From positions 1 to 64,000 of the forward strand of contig CAYYRC010000002.1 of NCBI GenBank assembly GCA_964474045.1: a stretch of DNA of 64,000 bases, given 5' to 3'. Below, in pieces: positions 14,847 through 23,752 of the stretch. The position numbers were made by a program, and so were the translations under genes. Source of the stretch: JACJWR01 sp964474045 (GTDB taxonomy: Bacteria > Actinomycetota > Actinomycetes > S36-B12 > UBA10799). Position 1 is the stretch's first letter. Each line of letters opens with the position of its first letter. The notes under the pieces are model-generated. The model did no database searches and had not been told where the DNA came from. It saw only the letters and a program-made list of their open reading frames with translations.

Positions 14847-17800
14847 GTGGCAACTGGTGGTACGTTCAGTAACAGGCCGACTTGGCGGCTGTTTGTGTTG
14901 GGGCGGGTGGGATCGTTGCGCATAGGGACCGTGGCGGTTGGAATCTTCTTCGCTGGAGCGCTCGCAGCAGGCGCTGCGAGCCCAGCTCAGGGGATCGAGC
15001 AGGGACAGGACGTCGCCCCAGCGGTTGCCCCAGCTAACACCGGCACCACTGTGGGCGCTCTCAAAGCTGGCGAGATCCTTCGCGTGCACACGGGCGCGCC
15101 TGGCGGGGCTACTGTGCTGGGCAACCTGACGGTGGCGGCGCCCATCAGCGACGGTCACGTTCGCCTCTTCGCCTGCGATGTCGAGAAGCCGAATGCATCC
15201 AGCGTCAACTTCATTGCGGGCCGCAGCGTGGCGAACTTCGCCGCCATCCGAACCGACGCCTCCGGAAGTTTCTGCGTCTGGACCACGACCGACACCCACA
15301 TCCTGTGGGACCAGGTGTCCGAGACCACCGCNNNNNNNNNNNNNNNNNNNNNNNNNNNNNNNNNNNNNNNNNNNNNNNNNNNNNNNNNNNNNNNNNNNNN
15401 NNNNNNNNNNNNNNNNNNNNNNNNNNNNNNNTCTGGACCACGACCGACACCCACATCCTGTGGGACCAGGTGTCCGAGACCACCGCGTTGACCACCCACG
15501 CCCCCCTGCGCAAGATCGACACCCGCGCACCCGGCAAGGGAAAACTCCCTGCCGAAGAGGTCCTCAAGATCGCAACGGGGGCACCGGGTGGGTCGACAGT
15601 CCTGGGCAACCTCACCGTCACCCAGCCCGCGTCCGACGGCCACGTGCGGGCCTACCCATGCGACCTGGACAAGCCCAACGCGTCCAGCCTCAACTTCGCG
15701 GCCGGGCGCAGCGTGGCGAACTTCGCCGCCATCCGAACCGACGCCTCCGGAAGTTTCTGCGTCTGGACCACGACCGACACCCACATCCTGTGGGACCAGG
15801 TGTCCGAGACCACCGCAGTGACCACCCACTCCCCGGACCGCATCATCGATACACGGGCGGACGTCTCCACCGTGGGGGTATCGGGTCTTGTCGCTGCGCC
15901 CGAGGCAACGGCCGCTTCTTTGACGTGGCAGTTGCCGCCAGGAGCGACCACAGTCACGCTGCGACGCACGCCCGGAGACGCCCCCGCCGCATCTCCTACT
16001 GACGGTGCGGCAATTTCCTGGTCTGCAAACGCCTCACGCGACACTGGCCTGAAGTCAGGCACGCGTTACACGTACACGGTCTTCGCCCGTGCAGCCAGTG
16101 GGCGACAACTCGATCCCACGACTGTCACGATTCAAACCACCGACGCAGCAGGTGCCACATGGGCCACCGCCGAAGGCACCACGCTCGCGCCCTCGGCTGC
16201 AGCTACCGGCGCCACCTATGAGACGCCTGAGATCGTTGCGATCACATGGGCCCCAAATGTTCCCCTTCCGAGGGTGGGCAATCCGCTCGTCGTACCCATC
16301 AGTCCCTCGATGCCCGGCGGCCTTGTCGGTGAAGTTGCCTCCACCGCAAACGACTTGGTGAAAGTGCGTCAGACGAGCCTCAACCTGGCCTTCGATGAAC
16401 TCGACATCACTCAGACCGTCGACTTTCCAGACGCAGCAGTACCCAGCATCCAGAGCAACGGGTCCACACCGCGGGCGGGCCAGGCACCGACCGTGAGATG
16501 CGATGCCGTTACGGTCGGCGCCACCATGTCCCTTGCTATCAAGGGGGTGCACTTCAAGCCTGATTGGCACTTGGACAGGGTTGGGAAAGCCGCATCGTTT
16601 ACCAACGACATCGATGCCGACCTTGAGATCAGGACGAGTGGCAGCCTGAGCGGCAAGTGCCGAGTCGAAGGTCTAGCGAATATCCAACTGTCCCAAATGG
16701 TCGGACCGGTCCCGATCCGACTGGCACTGAATCCCGACATCCAACTCACCGGAAGCGTGATTGGGCAGAACTTCACCACCGTCCATTCCACGTTGCACTC
16801 CGGTGTGAGAGGCGATCTCGTCGCAGGACTGCCCCAGGTGGACGTCACGCCCGCGGTAGAGATGGTCCAAGCTGAGAAGGTCGGGACACTCGGCGCGGTG
16901 TTCCTGGTCGGCACTCAGATGGAGGTGGGGCTCGGGGCCCCGCCGCAAGGTGCCGACGCCTCAGCGGGCTACGTGGCTGGGGTGTCCGGCAGTAGCGCCG
17001 TACGCGTCGATTGGCAAAACCCTGCAGGGGACGGCTGTCAGACCTACTCGCTGCAGACCCTGGGCTTGATCAATGTGCTGCCGGGGGTTTGGGTGGATTC
17101 TTGGACGGGTCAAGGGGGCGCCCCATGGGCACCCCTCTCTGTAGATCTGTCGGGCAGGGGCCGAGCCGAGGTGAAGGCGTGCACCATCAAGGCCGACGGA
17201 GCCCCCCTCGCTGTGTACCTCGAACGCGGACAGCAGCTCGCCGTCCGGATCAGCGGGCTCAACGCAAACACGGACCAACTGGCCCTCGTCAAAGAGACCC
17301 ACGGCGCCGTGCTCGACGGTGGTAGCGCGAAGCTACGCTTGCTGGGCGTCGCTGGTGAGGTCCTTGCCGAGGGGAGCACTGCCACCGACAACGCAGGAGT
17401 GTTGAGGTTCCACACGCCGACAGGGACGGGACCCGCTGAGGCTGTGCTTCTGGTCGATGCTGGCAACCTCGAAGGTGACTACGAAATCGAGGCTCTGCCC
17501 AAGTACTTCGATGCCGGGACGTGGCCTCGGCAGACCGCCGACGCGCCCGCCCTCGGAGCCCTGCAGACCGTGCGGTGGATCCTCGACGGATCCGCCGGAG
17601 AGCGCGTTCCCGTCGCCGCCCAAATCCAGAGCAACGGCAGCGGCTCCTACCGAATCACGGTGCGCCGACCCAACGGGCTCGAGTTGGGAACCGACACCGG
17701 GCACTACGGCGGGTATCAACGGGATGATGCTCGCCTCGACGTGACCCTGCCGGAGTCTGGGCGCTACACGGTCGAACTGCTCAACGACTCCTGGTACCCC

Positions 17801-18808
17801 ATGCCAACTGGTGCCTTCCGCACCACCGGGTTGAGGCCCGTTGACGCCGGGGCATGGCCGCAGCAAGTCACCTACTCACCGGCCCTGGGCGCCCTGCAGT
17901 CTGTGGCTTGGACCCTCGACGGCGCCGCAGGGCAACGCGTGCCCGTCGCCGCCATCCGAGGGGACTTCGGCGGCTCCTACCGCCTCACTGTTCGCCGGCC
18001 CAACGGCCTCGAGCTGGAGGCTGCCCCCGGATACAACGTGCTCGATGCTCGACTGGACGTGACGCTGCCAGAGGACGGGCGCTACACCGTGGAACTGCTC
18101 AACGACTCGTGGGACCCGGCGCCAACTGGCGCTTTCCGCACCGCCGGACTCCTGCCTGTCGACGCCGGAGCATGGAAGCAGCAGACCACGGGCGCACCCG
18201 CACTGGACGTCATGCAGACCGCGACTTGGACTCTGGACGGCAGGGCCGGGCAGCGGGTACCCCTCGCCGCCACCATCGTGACCGACTACCGCAACTCCTC
18301 CCTCACGGTGCGCCGGCCCGACGGCTCAGTCCTCGACTCGCGCCGGAACGACGGAGGCATGCGGTTGGACGTGACGCTGCCCGAGGACGGGCGCTACACC
18401 GTGGAACTGCATAACAGCCACTGGACCCCCGCGCCCGCCGGCACCTTCCTCACCACAGGACTGCTGCCCGTCGACGCCGGAGCATGGATCCCACAGGTCA
18501 ACTCCACACCCGCTCTCGGCGCCCTCCAGACGGTCCGCTGGACGCTCGAGGGCACAGCAGGTCAGCGGGTGCTCCTCGCCGCGCAACGCACGGACAGCTG
18601 TGGGTGGAACTACTCACTCGCGTTGCGTCGGCCCAACGGGGTCGTGATCGCACGCGATACCGGCCAGTTTGACGATGATGCTCGGCTGGATGTGACAATG
18701 CCCGAAGATGGGCGCTACACCGTGGAGCTCAGCAACGACACCTGGCTACAACTACCCGCCGGAACCTTCAGCATCACTGGGCTGCCGCCCGTGGACGCGG
18801 GGGCCTAG
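14847..18808 (+). CDS. Giant secreted repeat protein (LDTR-type repeats, FN3-like domain, PPC-like repeats)
   Basis: Starts at a GTG (14847; GTGs further in are also possible) with a signal-like segment (VAVGIFFAGALAAGAASPAQG). It then has two or more roughly 110-residue repeats with the core LDKPNASSLNF...VANF...CVWTTTDTHILWD, a type common in actinobacterial exoproteins, a fibronectin-III-like domain (16 kb), a unique region of about 500 residues, and tandem beta-sandwich repeats resembling pre-peptidase C-terminal domains. A 100-N gap breaks it; joining the two sides through their shared 55 bases restores one frame of about 1268 residues. The TAG at 18806 replaces the Trp codon of a GAW motif, so the protein probably once extended to 19428. 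No anchor motif is visible. Function unknown; likely adhesive. Confidence 0.68.
15222..15816 (+). repeat. Near-exact coding repeat spanning the assembly gap
   Basis: Bases 15222-15331 are identical over 110 nt to 15707-15816. The first 55 bases after the gap (15432-15486) repeat the 55 bases before it. After the shared end ACCACCGC, the copy after the gap continues with G and the downstream copy with A, so the contig ends fall exactly at the branch point. Unit length after the gap is 330 bp (110 codons). Confidence 0.9.
15332..15431. other. 100-N scaffold gap inside a coding repeat
   Basis: Exactly 100 Ns, a conventional placeholder. It sits between two copies of the same 55 bases, so the true distance may be zero (contig ends overlapping by a k-mer) or a whole number of 330-bp repeat units. 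Confidence 0.95.
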
Positions 18809-19428
18809 CCGCACCAGCACTCGGGAGCGCCAGCGCTTGGCGCCCTCCAGTTCGCGGTCTGGACCCTCGACGGCACCGCCGGCCAGCGGTTGCCTATCGC
18901 CGCCATGAACCAGAGGACCAGCAGCTACTACGTAATCACGGTGCGCCGTCCGAACGGCGCAGTTCTCGACTCGCGCTCCGGCCAGTTGAACCAAATATCG
19001 GAGGTCACCCTTCCCGAGGACGGGCGATACACCGTGGAAATGCTAAACGACTGCTGGCAACCAGCTCCAGCCGGCACCTTCCTGACCGTCACCGGGCTGC
19101 CACCCGTGGACGCAGGAGCCTGGAAACAGTCGACATCGTTCGCGCCGGCGCTGGGTCCACTGCAGACTGCCCGCTGGACCCTTGACGGACCGCGTCTCAA
19201 CTGATTACGCACTCCGCGAGGAACAACCGCATGGCGTTTGTCACCCTTAAGATCCGCGCGCCAGACGGGACCGTGCTGGCCCAAAGTCCGACGGCAACCG
19301 ACACGGTCCGACTGAATGTGACGCTGGCCGCTGACGGCCGGTACAGCGTGGAACTGCGCAACGACGAGCCAAATCTCGCCCCGGCCGGTTCCTACCAGGT
19401 GTCAGGCCTGGCGACGCCCACGTGGTGA
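17510..19428 (+). repeat. Six tandem PPC-like repeats of about 105 codons
   Basis: Units begin at about 17510, 17840, 18158, 18470, 18791 and 19106, spacing 312-330 bp. Each carries DAG.W, PALG.LQ, W.LDG.AGQRV, RRPNG and LDVTLPEDGRYTVEL elements, consistent with a jelly-roll fold. Unit 5 begins with a stop codon in place of Trp and unit 6 contains a one-base frameshift. Confidence 0.85.
18809..19428 (+). pseudogene. Disrupted 3' end of the giant repeat protein gene
   Basis: After the TAG at 18806-18808 the same frame continues for two more PPC-like repeats (ALGALQFAVWTLDGTAGQR..., then GAWKQSTSFAPALG). Within the last repeat the frame breaks near 19188: LDG is followed by PRLN and a stop at 19202-19204, but shifting one base gives TASQLITHSARNNRMAFV, which continues the repeat to RAPDG, ADGRYSVEL and a stop at 19426-19428. 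Two independent lesions, a TGG-to-TAG change and a one-base loss, cut off about 205 codons. Either this is real decay or phase variation, or a misassembly among similar repeats. Confidence 0.75.
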
Positions 19429-19489
19429 TCAACCCCGCGGACTGTGCAGAGGCCTGCGGCACCGGGACCAACTGGCAGCGCTCACCGAG

Positions 19490-21283
19490 CTAGGCGTACA
19501 GCGCCTCGACGTCGTCGGCGAACTCGGCCATGACCACCGAGCGCTTCAGCTTCAGCGACGGCGTCAGCTGTCCGCCCTCCTCGGTCCAGTCGACGGGCAG
19601 AATCTGGAAGCGCTTGATCGCCTCGGCGTGGGACACGGCCCGGTTGGCCTCGTCGATCGCGGCCGACACCTGCTCACGCACCCGGTCGTCCGCCGCGGCC
19701 TCTGCCAGCGTCATCCCCGGCGGCAGGCCCGCCAGGCCCGACCACGCGGCCAGCGCATCGGCGTCCAGGGTCACCAGCGCCGCGATGTAGGGCTTCTGGT
19801 CGCCCACCACCATGCACTGGCTCACCAGGAAATTGGCCCGCACCCGGTCCTCCAGCACCGCCGGCGCGACGTTCTTGCCGCCGGCGGTGACGATCAGCTC
19901 CTTCTTGCGCCCGGTGATGCGCAGGAAGCCGAACTCGTCGAGCTCGCCGATGTCCCCGGAGTGGAACCAGCCGTCGGGCTCGATGGCCTCTGCCGTGGCC
20001 GCGTCGTTGCCCCAGTAGCCGCGGAAGATCTGCCCGCCCGCCAGCATCACCTCGCCGTCGTCGGCGATCCGCACCGCCGCGCCGGCGATCGGCCGCCCGA
20101 CCGTGCCGATGCGCAGTTGGTGCGGCAGATTGAGGGTGGAGGCAGCCGAGGTCTCCGTTAAGCCGTAGCCCTCCAGGATCGTCACCCCGATGCCGCGGAA
20201 GAAGTGCCCCAGCCGCTCGCCCAGCGGCGCGCCCCCGGACACCGCCCATTCCACGCGGCCGCCCAGCGCGGCCCGCAGCTTGCCGTAGACCAGCTTGTCG
20301 AAGGCCGCGTGCTTGGCCCGCAGCACCAGGCCGGGCCCTCCCTCATCCAGGGACTTGCTGTAGTCGATGGCGGTTGCCGCGGCAGCCGCGAACACCTGGC
20401 CGCGGCCACCGGCCGCGGCCTTCTGCTCGGCGGAGTTGTAGACCTTCTCGAACACCCTGGGCACGGCCAGCAGGAAGGTCGGCCGGTAGGAGTCCAGGTC
20501 CGCCAGGATGTTGGTGATGTCCGAGGAGTGCCCGAGCACGGTGCCGGAGTTGATGCACCCGAGCTCGATCAGGCGTCCGAACACGTGGGCCAGCGGCAGG
20601 AACAGCAGCGTCGAGGAGGACCCCGACAGGAACAGCTCCGGCGTCGCGTTGACAACGTTGGCGACGTCGAACATGCAGTTGCCGTGCGTCAGGACGCAGC
20701 CCTTGGGGCGACCCGTGGTGCCCGACGTGTAGATGATCGTGGCGATGTCGTCGGGACCGGCCAGCGCGCGGCGCGCCAGCACGTCGTCGTCTGCGAGGTC
20801 GGCGCCTGCCGCCACCAGGGCCTCGATGCCGCCGTCGTCGAAGACCCAGGGCGCTGCCACGCCGGCAAGCTCAGCGCGCACCTCCTCGAACACCGCCACA
20901 TGCTTGGCACCCTCGAGGAACACGCCGACCGCGCCGGAGTCCGACAGGATCCACTGCACCTGCTCGGCGGAGGAGGTCTCGTAGATCGGCACCGGTACCG
21001 CCCCGGCGTACCAGAGCGCGTAGTCCACCAGCGTCCACTCATACCGCGTGGCGGACATGATGCCGACGCGCTCGCCGGGGCCGACGCCGGCTGCCACGAG
21101 TCCCTTGGCCACGGCGATGACCTGGCTGCGGAACTCCGCGGAGGTCACCGGCTGCCAGCCATCGTCGGTAACGCGGCGCAGCATGATGCTCATGGGCTCG
21201 TTGCCGGCGCGCCGCTCGACGTCGTCGGTGAGGTTGCCAGCGGCCGGGTAGGGGACGAGCGCGGGCTCGGCGATCTCCTGCAT
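19490..21283 (-). CDS. fadD: Long-chain fatty-acid--CoA ligase / AMP-dependent synthetase
   Basis: 597-residue ANL-superfamily enzyme that activates fatty acids to acyl-CoA through an acyl-adenylate. Motifs: IIYTSGTTGRPKGCVLTHGN (P-loop), LEGYGLTETSAAS (A5), GWFHSGDIGELDEFGFLRITGRKKE (A7-A8) and a C-terminal lysine in PSLKLKR. It resembles FadD15 (Rv2187), which lies at the same place in M. tuberculosis. The ATG at 21283 fits the family N-terminus and has TAGGAT seven bases upstream with no Shine-Dalgarno, suggesting a leaderless transcript. It is divergent from a SRPBCC gene, and its 3' end faces the decayed repeat gene. Confidence 0.92.
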   Translation of the reverse strand: MQEIAEPALVPYPAAGNLTDDVERRAGNEPMSIMLRRVTDDGWQPVTSAEFRSQVIAVAKGLVAAGVGPGERVGIMSATRYEWTLVDYALWYAGAVPVPIYETSSAEQVQWILSDSGAVGVFLEGAKHVAVFEEVRAELAGVAAPWVFDDGGIEALVAAGADLADDDVLARRALAGPDDIATIIYTSGTTGRPKGCVLTHGNCMFDVANVVNATPELFLSGSSSTLLFLPLAHVFGRLIELGCINSGTVLGHSSDITNILADLDSYRPTFLLAVPRVFEKVYNSAEQKAAAGGRGQVFAAAAATAIDYSKSLDEGGPGLVLRAKHAAFDKLVYGKLRAALGGRVEWAVSGGAPLGERLGHFFRGIGVTILEGYGLTETSAASTLNLPHQLRIGTVGRPIAGAAVRIADDGEVMLAGGQIFRGYWGNDAATAEAIEPDGWFHSGDIGELDEFGFLRITGRKKELIVTAGGKNVAPAVLEDRVRANFLVSQCMVVGDQKPYIAALVTLDADALAAWSGLAGLPPGMTLAEAAADDRVREQVSAAIDEANRAVSHAEAIKRFQILPVDWTEEGGQLTPSLKLKRSVVMAEFADDVEALYA

Positions 21284-21290
21284 GGCGGCG

Positions 21291-21296
21291 ATCCTA
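21291..21296 (-). promoter_or_regulatory. Putative -10 element of fadD (leaderless)
   Basis: TAGGAT on the minus strand ends seven bases before the fadD ATG; there is no Shine-Dalgarno sequence. Confidence 0.45.
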
Positions 21297-21356
21297 CTGA
21301 CGTATGCCGGGGGTGGCGCCAGGTTCGGCGACGGAGTCCTCTGGCAGGCTCGGGGG

Positions 21357-21749
21357 ATGGCGGGAGTGGATCTGGTGGATGAGACGTTCATCGCCGTCCC
21401 GCCGGAGGTGCTGGTGCCGGTCGTGGCCGACCCGTCCCGCTGGTCCACATGGTGGCCCGACTTGCGGCTGGTCGTGTTCATGGACCGTGGGCTCGAGGGG
21501 ATGCGCTGGTCCGCCACCGGTGCCCTCCACGGCTCCTGCGAGCTCTGGCTGGAGCGATCGCTGGACGGCACGATCGTGCATCACTACCTGCGCGGGGAAC
21601 CCGCCGGCAGCCCCTGGCCGGACACCCCGGCGGGCTGGCGTCGGGCCGCCTCCGAGCGGGCGCGCCGGGCAAAGGCCTGGAAGCAGCACGTCTGGGCGCT
21701 CAAGGATGAGCTCGAAGGCCAGCGCCGCGCGGGGGATCCGCCGTCCTGA
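21357..21749 (+). CDS. SRPBCC-family (START-like) protein
   Basis: 130 residues. The pattern MAGVDLVDETFIAVPPEVLVPVVADPSRWSTWWPDLRL, with a Trp-rich helix after the first strand, is typical of polyketide cyclase/START-like lipid-binding proteins. The C-terminal helix is Arg-rich. It begins 73 bp from the divergent fadD start and precedes a second SRPBCC gene by 80 bp. Family members bind hydrophobic ligands, but none is indicated here. The start follows CGGGGG, and CAGGCT lies six bases upstream of the ATG. Confidence 0.78.
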   Translation: MAGVDLVDETFIAVPPEVLVPVVADPSRWSTWWPDLRLVVFMDRGLEGMRWSATGALHGSCELWLERSLDGTIVHHYLRGEPAGSPWPDTPAGWRRAASERARRAKAWKQHVWALKDELEGQRRAGDPPS

Positions 21750-21829
21750 CTTCCGGCATGCGAAGTGGCCCACCCGGTCAGTAAGGTCGCGCTAGCCGTT
21801 GTCCTACCTTTCCCACCCAAGGAGTCACC

Positions 21830-22264
21830 ATGGCAGACAGCACCACCGCCGACATCACGATCAACGCCACCCCGGCCGAGGTCATGGCCGTCATCGCCGA
21901 CCTGCCCGCTTACCCCGAGTGGAGCGACGGCGTGAAGTCGGTCGACGTGCTGACCTCCTACGAGGACGGCCGGCCCGAGACCGCGCGGCTGACCGTCGAC
22001 GCCGGAGTGATCAAGGACACCTACGACCTCGCCTACACCTGGGACGGCGACCACGTGTGTGCCTGGAAGCTCACGCAGGGCTCGGTCATCAAGACCAACG
22101 ACGGCACCTACACCCTGGACGAGGTCGGCGGCGGCACCAAGGTGACGTACAACCTGAAGGTGGACGTCTCCATCCCCATGCTGGGCATGATGAAGCGCAA
22201 GGCCGAGAAGGCGATCGTCGACACCGCGCTGAAGGGCCTGAAGAAGCGCGTCGAGCAGGGCTGA
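21830..22264 (+). CDS. SRPBCC-family (START-like / COQ10-like) protein
   Basis: 144 residues in the START-like fold: ADITINATPAEVMAVIADLPAYPEWSDGVKSVDVL, then a beta-sheet with DTYDLAYTWDGD, GTYTLDEVGGGTKVTYNL, and a long C-terminal helix ending LKGLKKRVEQG. This is the actinobacterial group represented by Rv2185c, close to fadD15 in mycobacteria. AAGGAG precedes the ATG. Followed after 7 bp by a DUF5304-like gene and glucokinase, an arrangement also seen in Streptomyces, and probably cotranscribed with them. The ligand is unknown. Confidence 0.85.
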   Translation: MADSTTADITINATPAEVMAVIADLPAYPEWSDGVKSVDVLTSYEDGRPETARLTVDAGVIKDTYDLAYTWDGDHVCAWKLTQGSVIKTNDGTYTLDEVGGGTKVTYNLKVDVSIPMLGMMKRKAEKAIVDTALKGLKKRVEQG

Positions 22265-22271
22265 GGGGTCC

Positions 22272-22754
22272 GTGGCCGATCGGGACGCGGATGCCCCGTG
22301 GTGGAGCGCCGGGGATGAGGAGTACGCCGGCGCGACACCGATGTTCGAGGGCGACGAAGGGCCGGCCGAGGAGTCGGCCCCCCCGGGACCATCCGCGAGT
22401 GCTGAGGCACCCCCGGTGGGCTCCGCCATCGGCGAGGCCCTCAAGTTCGCCGCCGCCCTGACCGCCTGGTCGGAGCAGAGCGGGCTCACCGACACGCTCA
22501 AGACGATCGCCGCCGAGGCCGCCGAGGCGCTCAACGCCCCCGACGCGCCACCGGCCGACGCTGCCGCACCCCTGCTCGAACCGCACACGACGGTGGTGGT
22601 CTGCGACTTCTGCCCGGTCTGCCGTGGTATGGATGTACTCAGGCAGGCGCAGCCGCACCTAGCCCAGGGCCTGGCCGAGGCCATGTCGTCGCTCACCCAG
22701 GCCCTCAACCTGGCGGTGGAGTCGTTCGCCGCCTCACAAGGCAGGAGCGGGTAA
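22272..22754 (+). CDS. Conserved protein, probably DUF5304/SCO2127-like
   Basis: 160 residues from a GTG preceded by GAGGGG. The N-terminal third is acidic and Pro-rich, the middle is helical (EALKFAAALTAWSEQS), and the C-terminal part has VVVCDFCPVCRGMDVLRQAQPHL, a C-x2-C-x2-C cluster that might bind metal, then a helix. Stop and the glucokinase start overlap as TAATG. In Streptomyces coelicolor a gene in this position (SCO2127) precedes glkA and has been linked to glucokinase expression; I assign it to that group by position and general character, not by alignment. Confidence 0.6.
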   Translation: MADRDADAPWWSAGDEEYAGATPMFEGDEGPAEESAPPGPSASAEAPPVGSAIGEALKFAAALTAWSEQSGLTDTLKTIAAEAAEALNAPDAPPADAAAPLLEPHTTVVVCDFCPVCRGMDVLRQAQPHLAQGLAEAMSSLTQALNLAVESFAASQGRSG

Positions 22755-23698
22755 TGGGCCTGGCCATCGGGGTCGATGTCGGCGGGACGAAGATCGCGGC
22801 TGGCGTCGTGGACGAGCAGGGGCGCATCCTGAGCAGGACGCGCCGCTCGACCCCCAGCCGCGACCTCGACGCCGTGCTGGCCATGATCATTGAGATCGTC
22901 GACGAGCTGGCGGCGCTGCACCCCATCGACTCGGTGGGCATAGGCACCGCAGGCTTCGTGGACTCGGGGCGCTCCAAGGTGCTGCTGGCGCCCAACCTGG
23001 GCTGGGTGAACGCGCCCCTGCGGCTCACCGTCGAGCGTGCGACGGAGCTGCCGGTGGTGGTCGAGAACGACGCCAACGCCGCGGCCTGGGGCGAGCGGCG
23101 TTTCGGCGCCGGCCGCGGGGCGCTCGACCTGATCGTCATCACGGTCGGTACCGGTATCGGCGGCGGGCTGATCTTCAATGGTCAGCTGTACCGCGGGCAG
23201 CATGGCCTGGCCGCGGAGGTCGGCCACATGCTGGTGGAACCCGACGGGCGGCTCTGCGGGTGCGGCCAGCGGGGCTGCTGGGAGCAGTACGGCAGCGGCA
23301 ATGCCCTGGTGCGCGAGGCGCGAGCGCTCGCGGGCGAGCAGCGGGAGTCGGCCACGCAGCTGTTCGAGCTGGGCGACGGCACCCCGGAGGGCGTCCAGGG
23401 GGCGCACGTCACAGCGGCCGCGCGGGCCGGCGACCCGGTCTCGCTGCAGGCCTTCGCGACCGTCGGGGACTGGCTGGGGATCGGGCTGGCAAACCTCGCT
23501 GCGCTGCTGGACCCGGAGGGCTTCGTGCTGGGCGGAGGCGTCAGCGAGGCCGGCGACCTGCTGCTCGGGCCGACGCGGGAGGCGTTCCTGGCCCACCTGT
23601 CCGGTCGAGACATCCGGCCGGTCGTGCCCGAGGTCAGGCTGGCCGAGCTGGGCAACGACGCGGGCATCGTGGGGGCAGCGGACCTGTCGCGCGTCTGA
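22754..23698 (+). CDS. glkA: ROK-family glucokinase
   Basis: 314 residues. IGVDVGGTKIAAGVVD is the ATP phosphate-binding loop, VENDANAAAWGE contains the catalytic aspartate, and CGCGQRGCWEQYGSG is the ROK zinc-binding signature with three cysteines plus the upstream histidine of EVGHMLVEPDG. It phosphorylates glucose to glucose 6-phosphate; in actinobacteria this gene also takes part in carbon catabolite repression. The start overlaps the preceding gene (TAATG). The downstream two-component system follows after 54 bp on the same strand. Confidence 0.93.
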   Translation: MGLAIGVDVGGTKIAAGVVDEQGRILSRTRRSTPSRDLDAVLAMIIEIVDELAALHPIDSVGIGTAGFVDSGRSKVLLAPNLGWVNAPLRLTVERATELPVVVENDANAAAWGERRFGAGRGALDLIVITVGTGIGGGLIFNGQLYRGQHGLAAEVGHMLVEPDGRLCGCGQRGCWEQYGSGNALVREARALAGEQRESATQLFELGDGTPEGVQGAHVTAAARAGDPVSLQAFATVGDWLGIGLANLAALLDPEGFVLGGGVSEAGDLLLGPTREAFLAHLSGRDIRPVVPEVRLAELGNDAGIVGAADLSRV

Positions 23699-23752
23699 GC
23701 GTTCGCGCCGAACGGTTGATGCCCATCGGTCATTCGTGGGACTCTTCCCCAC

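Noticed and set aside
14938..15830. Treating the two sides of the N gap as separate genes
   Set aside because: The repeat sequence and the restored codon phase after removing the duplicated 55 bases show one continuous coding sequence.
14847..19428. CRISPR array or non-coding tandem repeat
   Set aside because: The repeats have a codon-multiple period, vary at third positions and encode conserved protein motifs.
22272..22754. Arsenite-pump ATPase (ArsA) expected near SRPBCC genes from mycobacterial order
   Set aside because: No Walker motifs or ATPase features are present; the protein is short, acidic and has a cysteine cluster.
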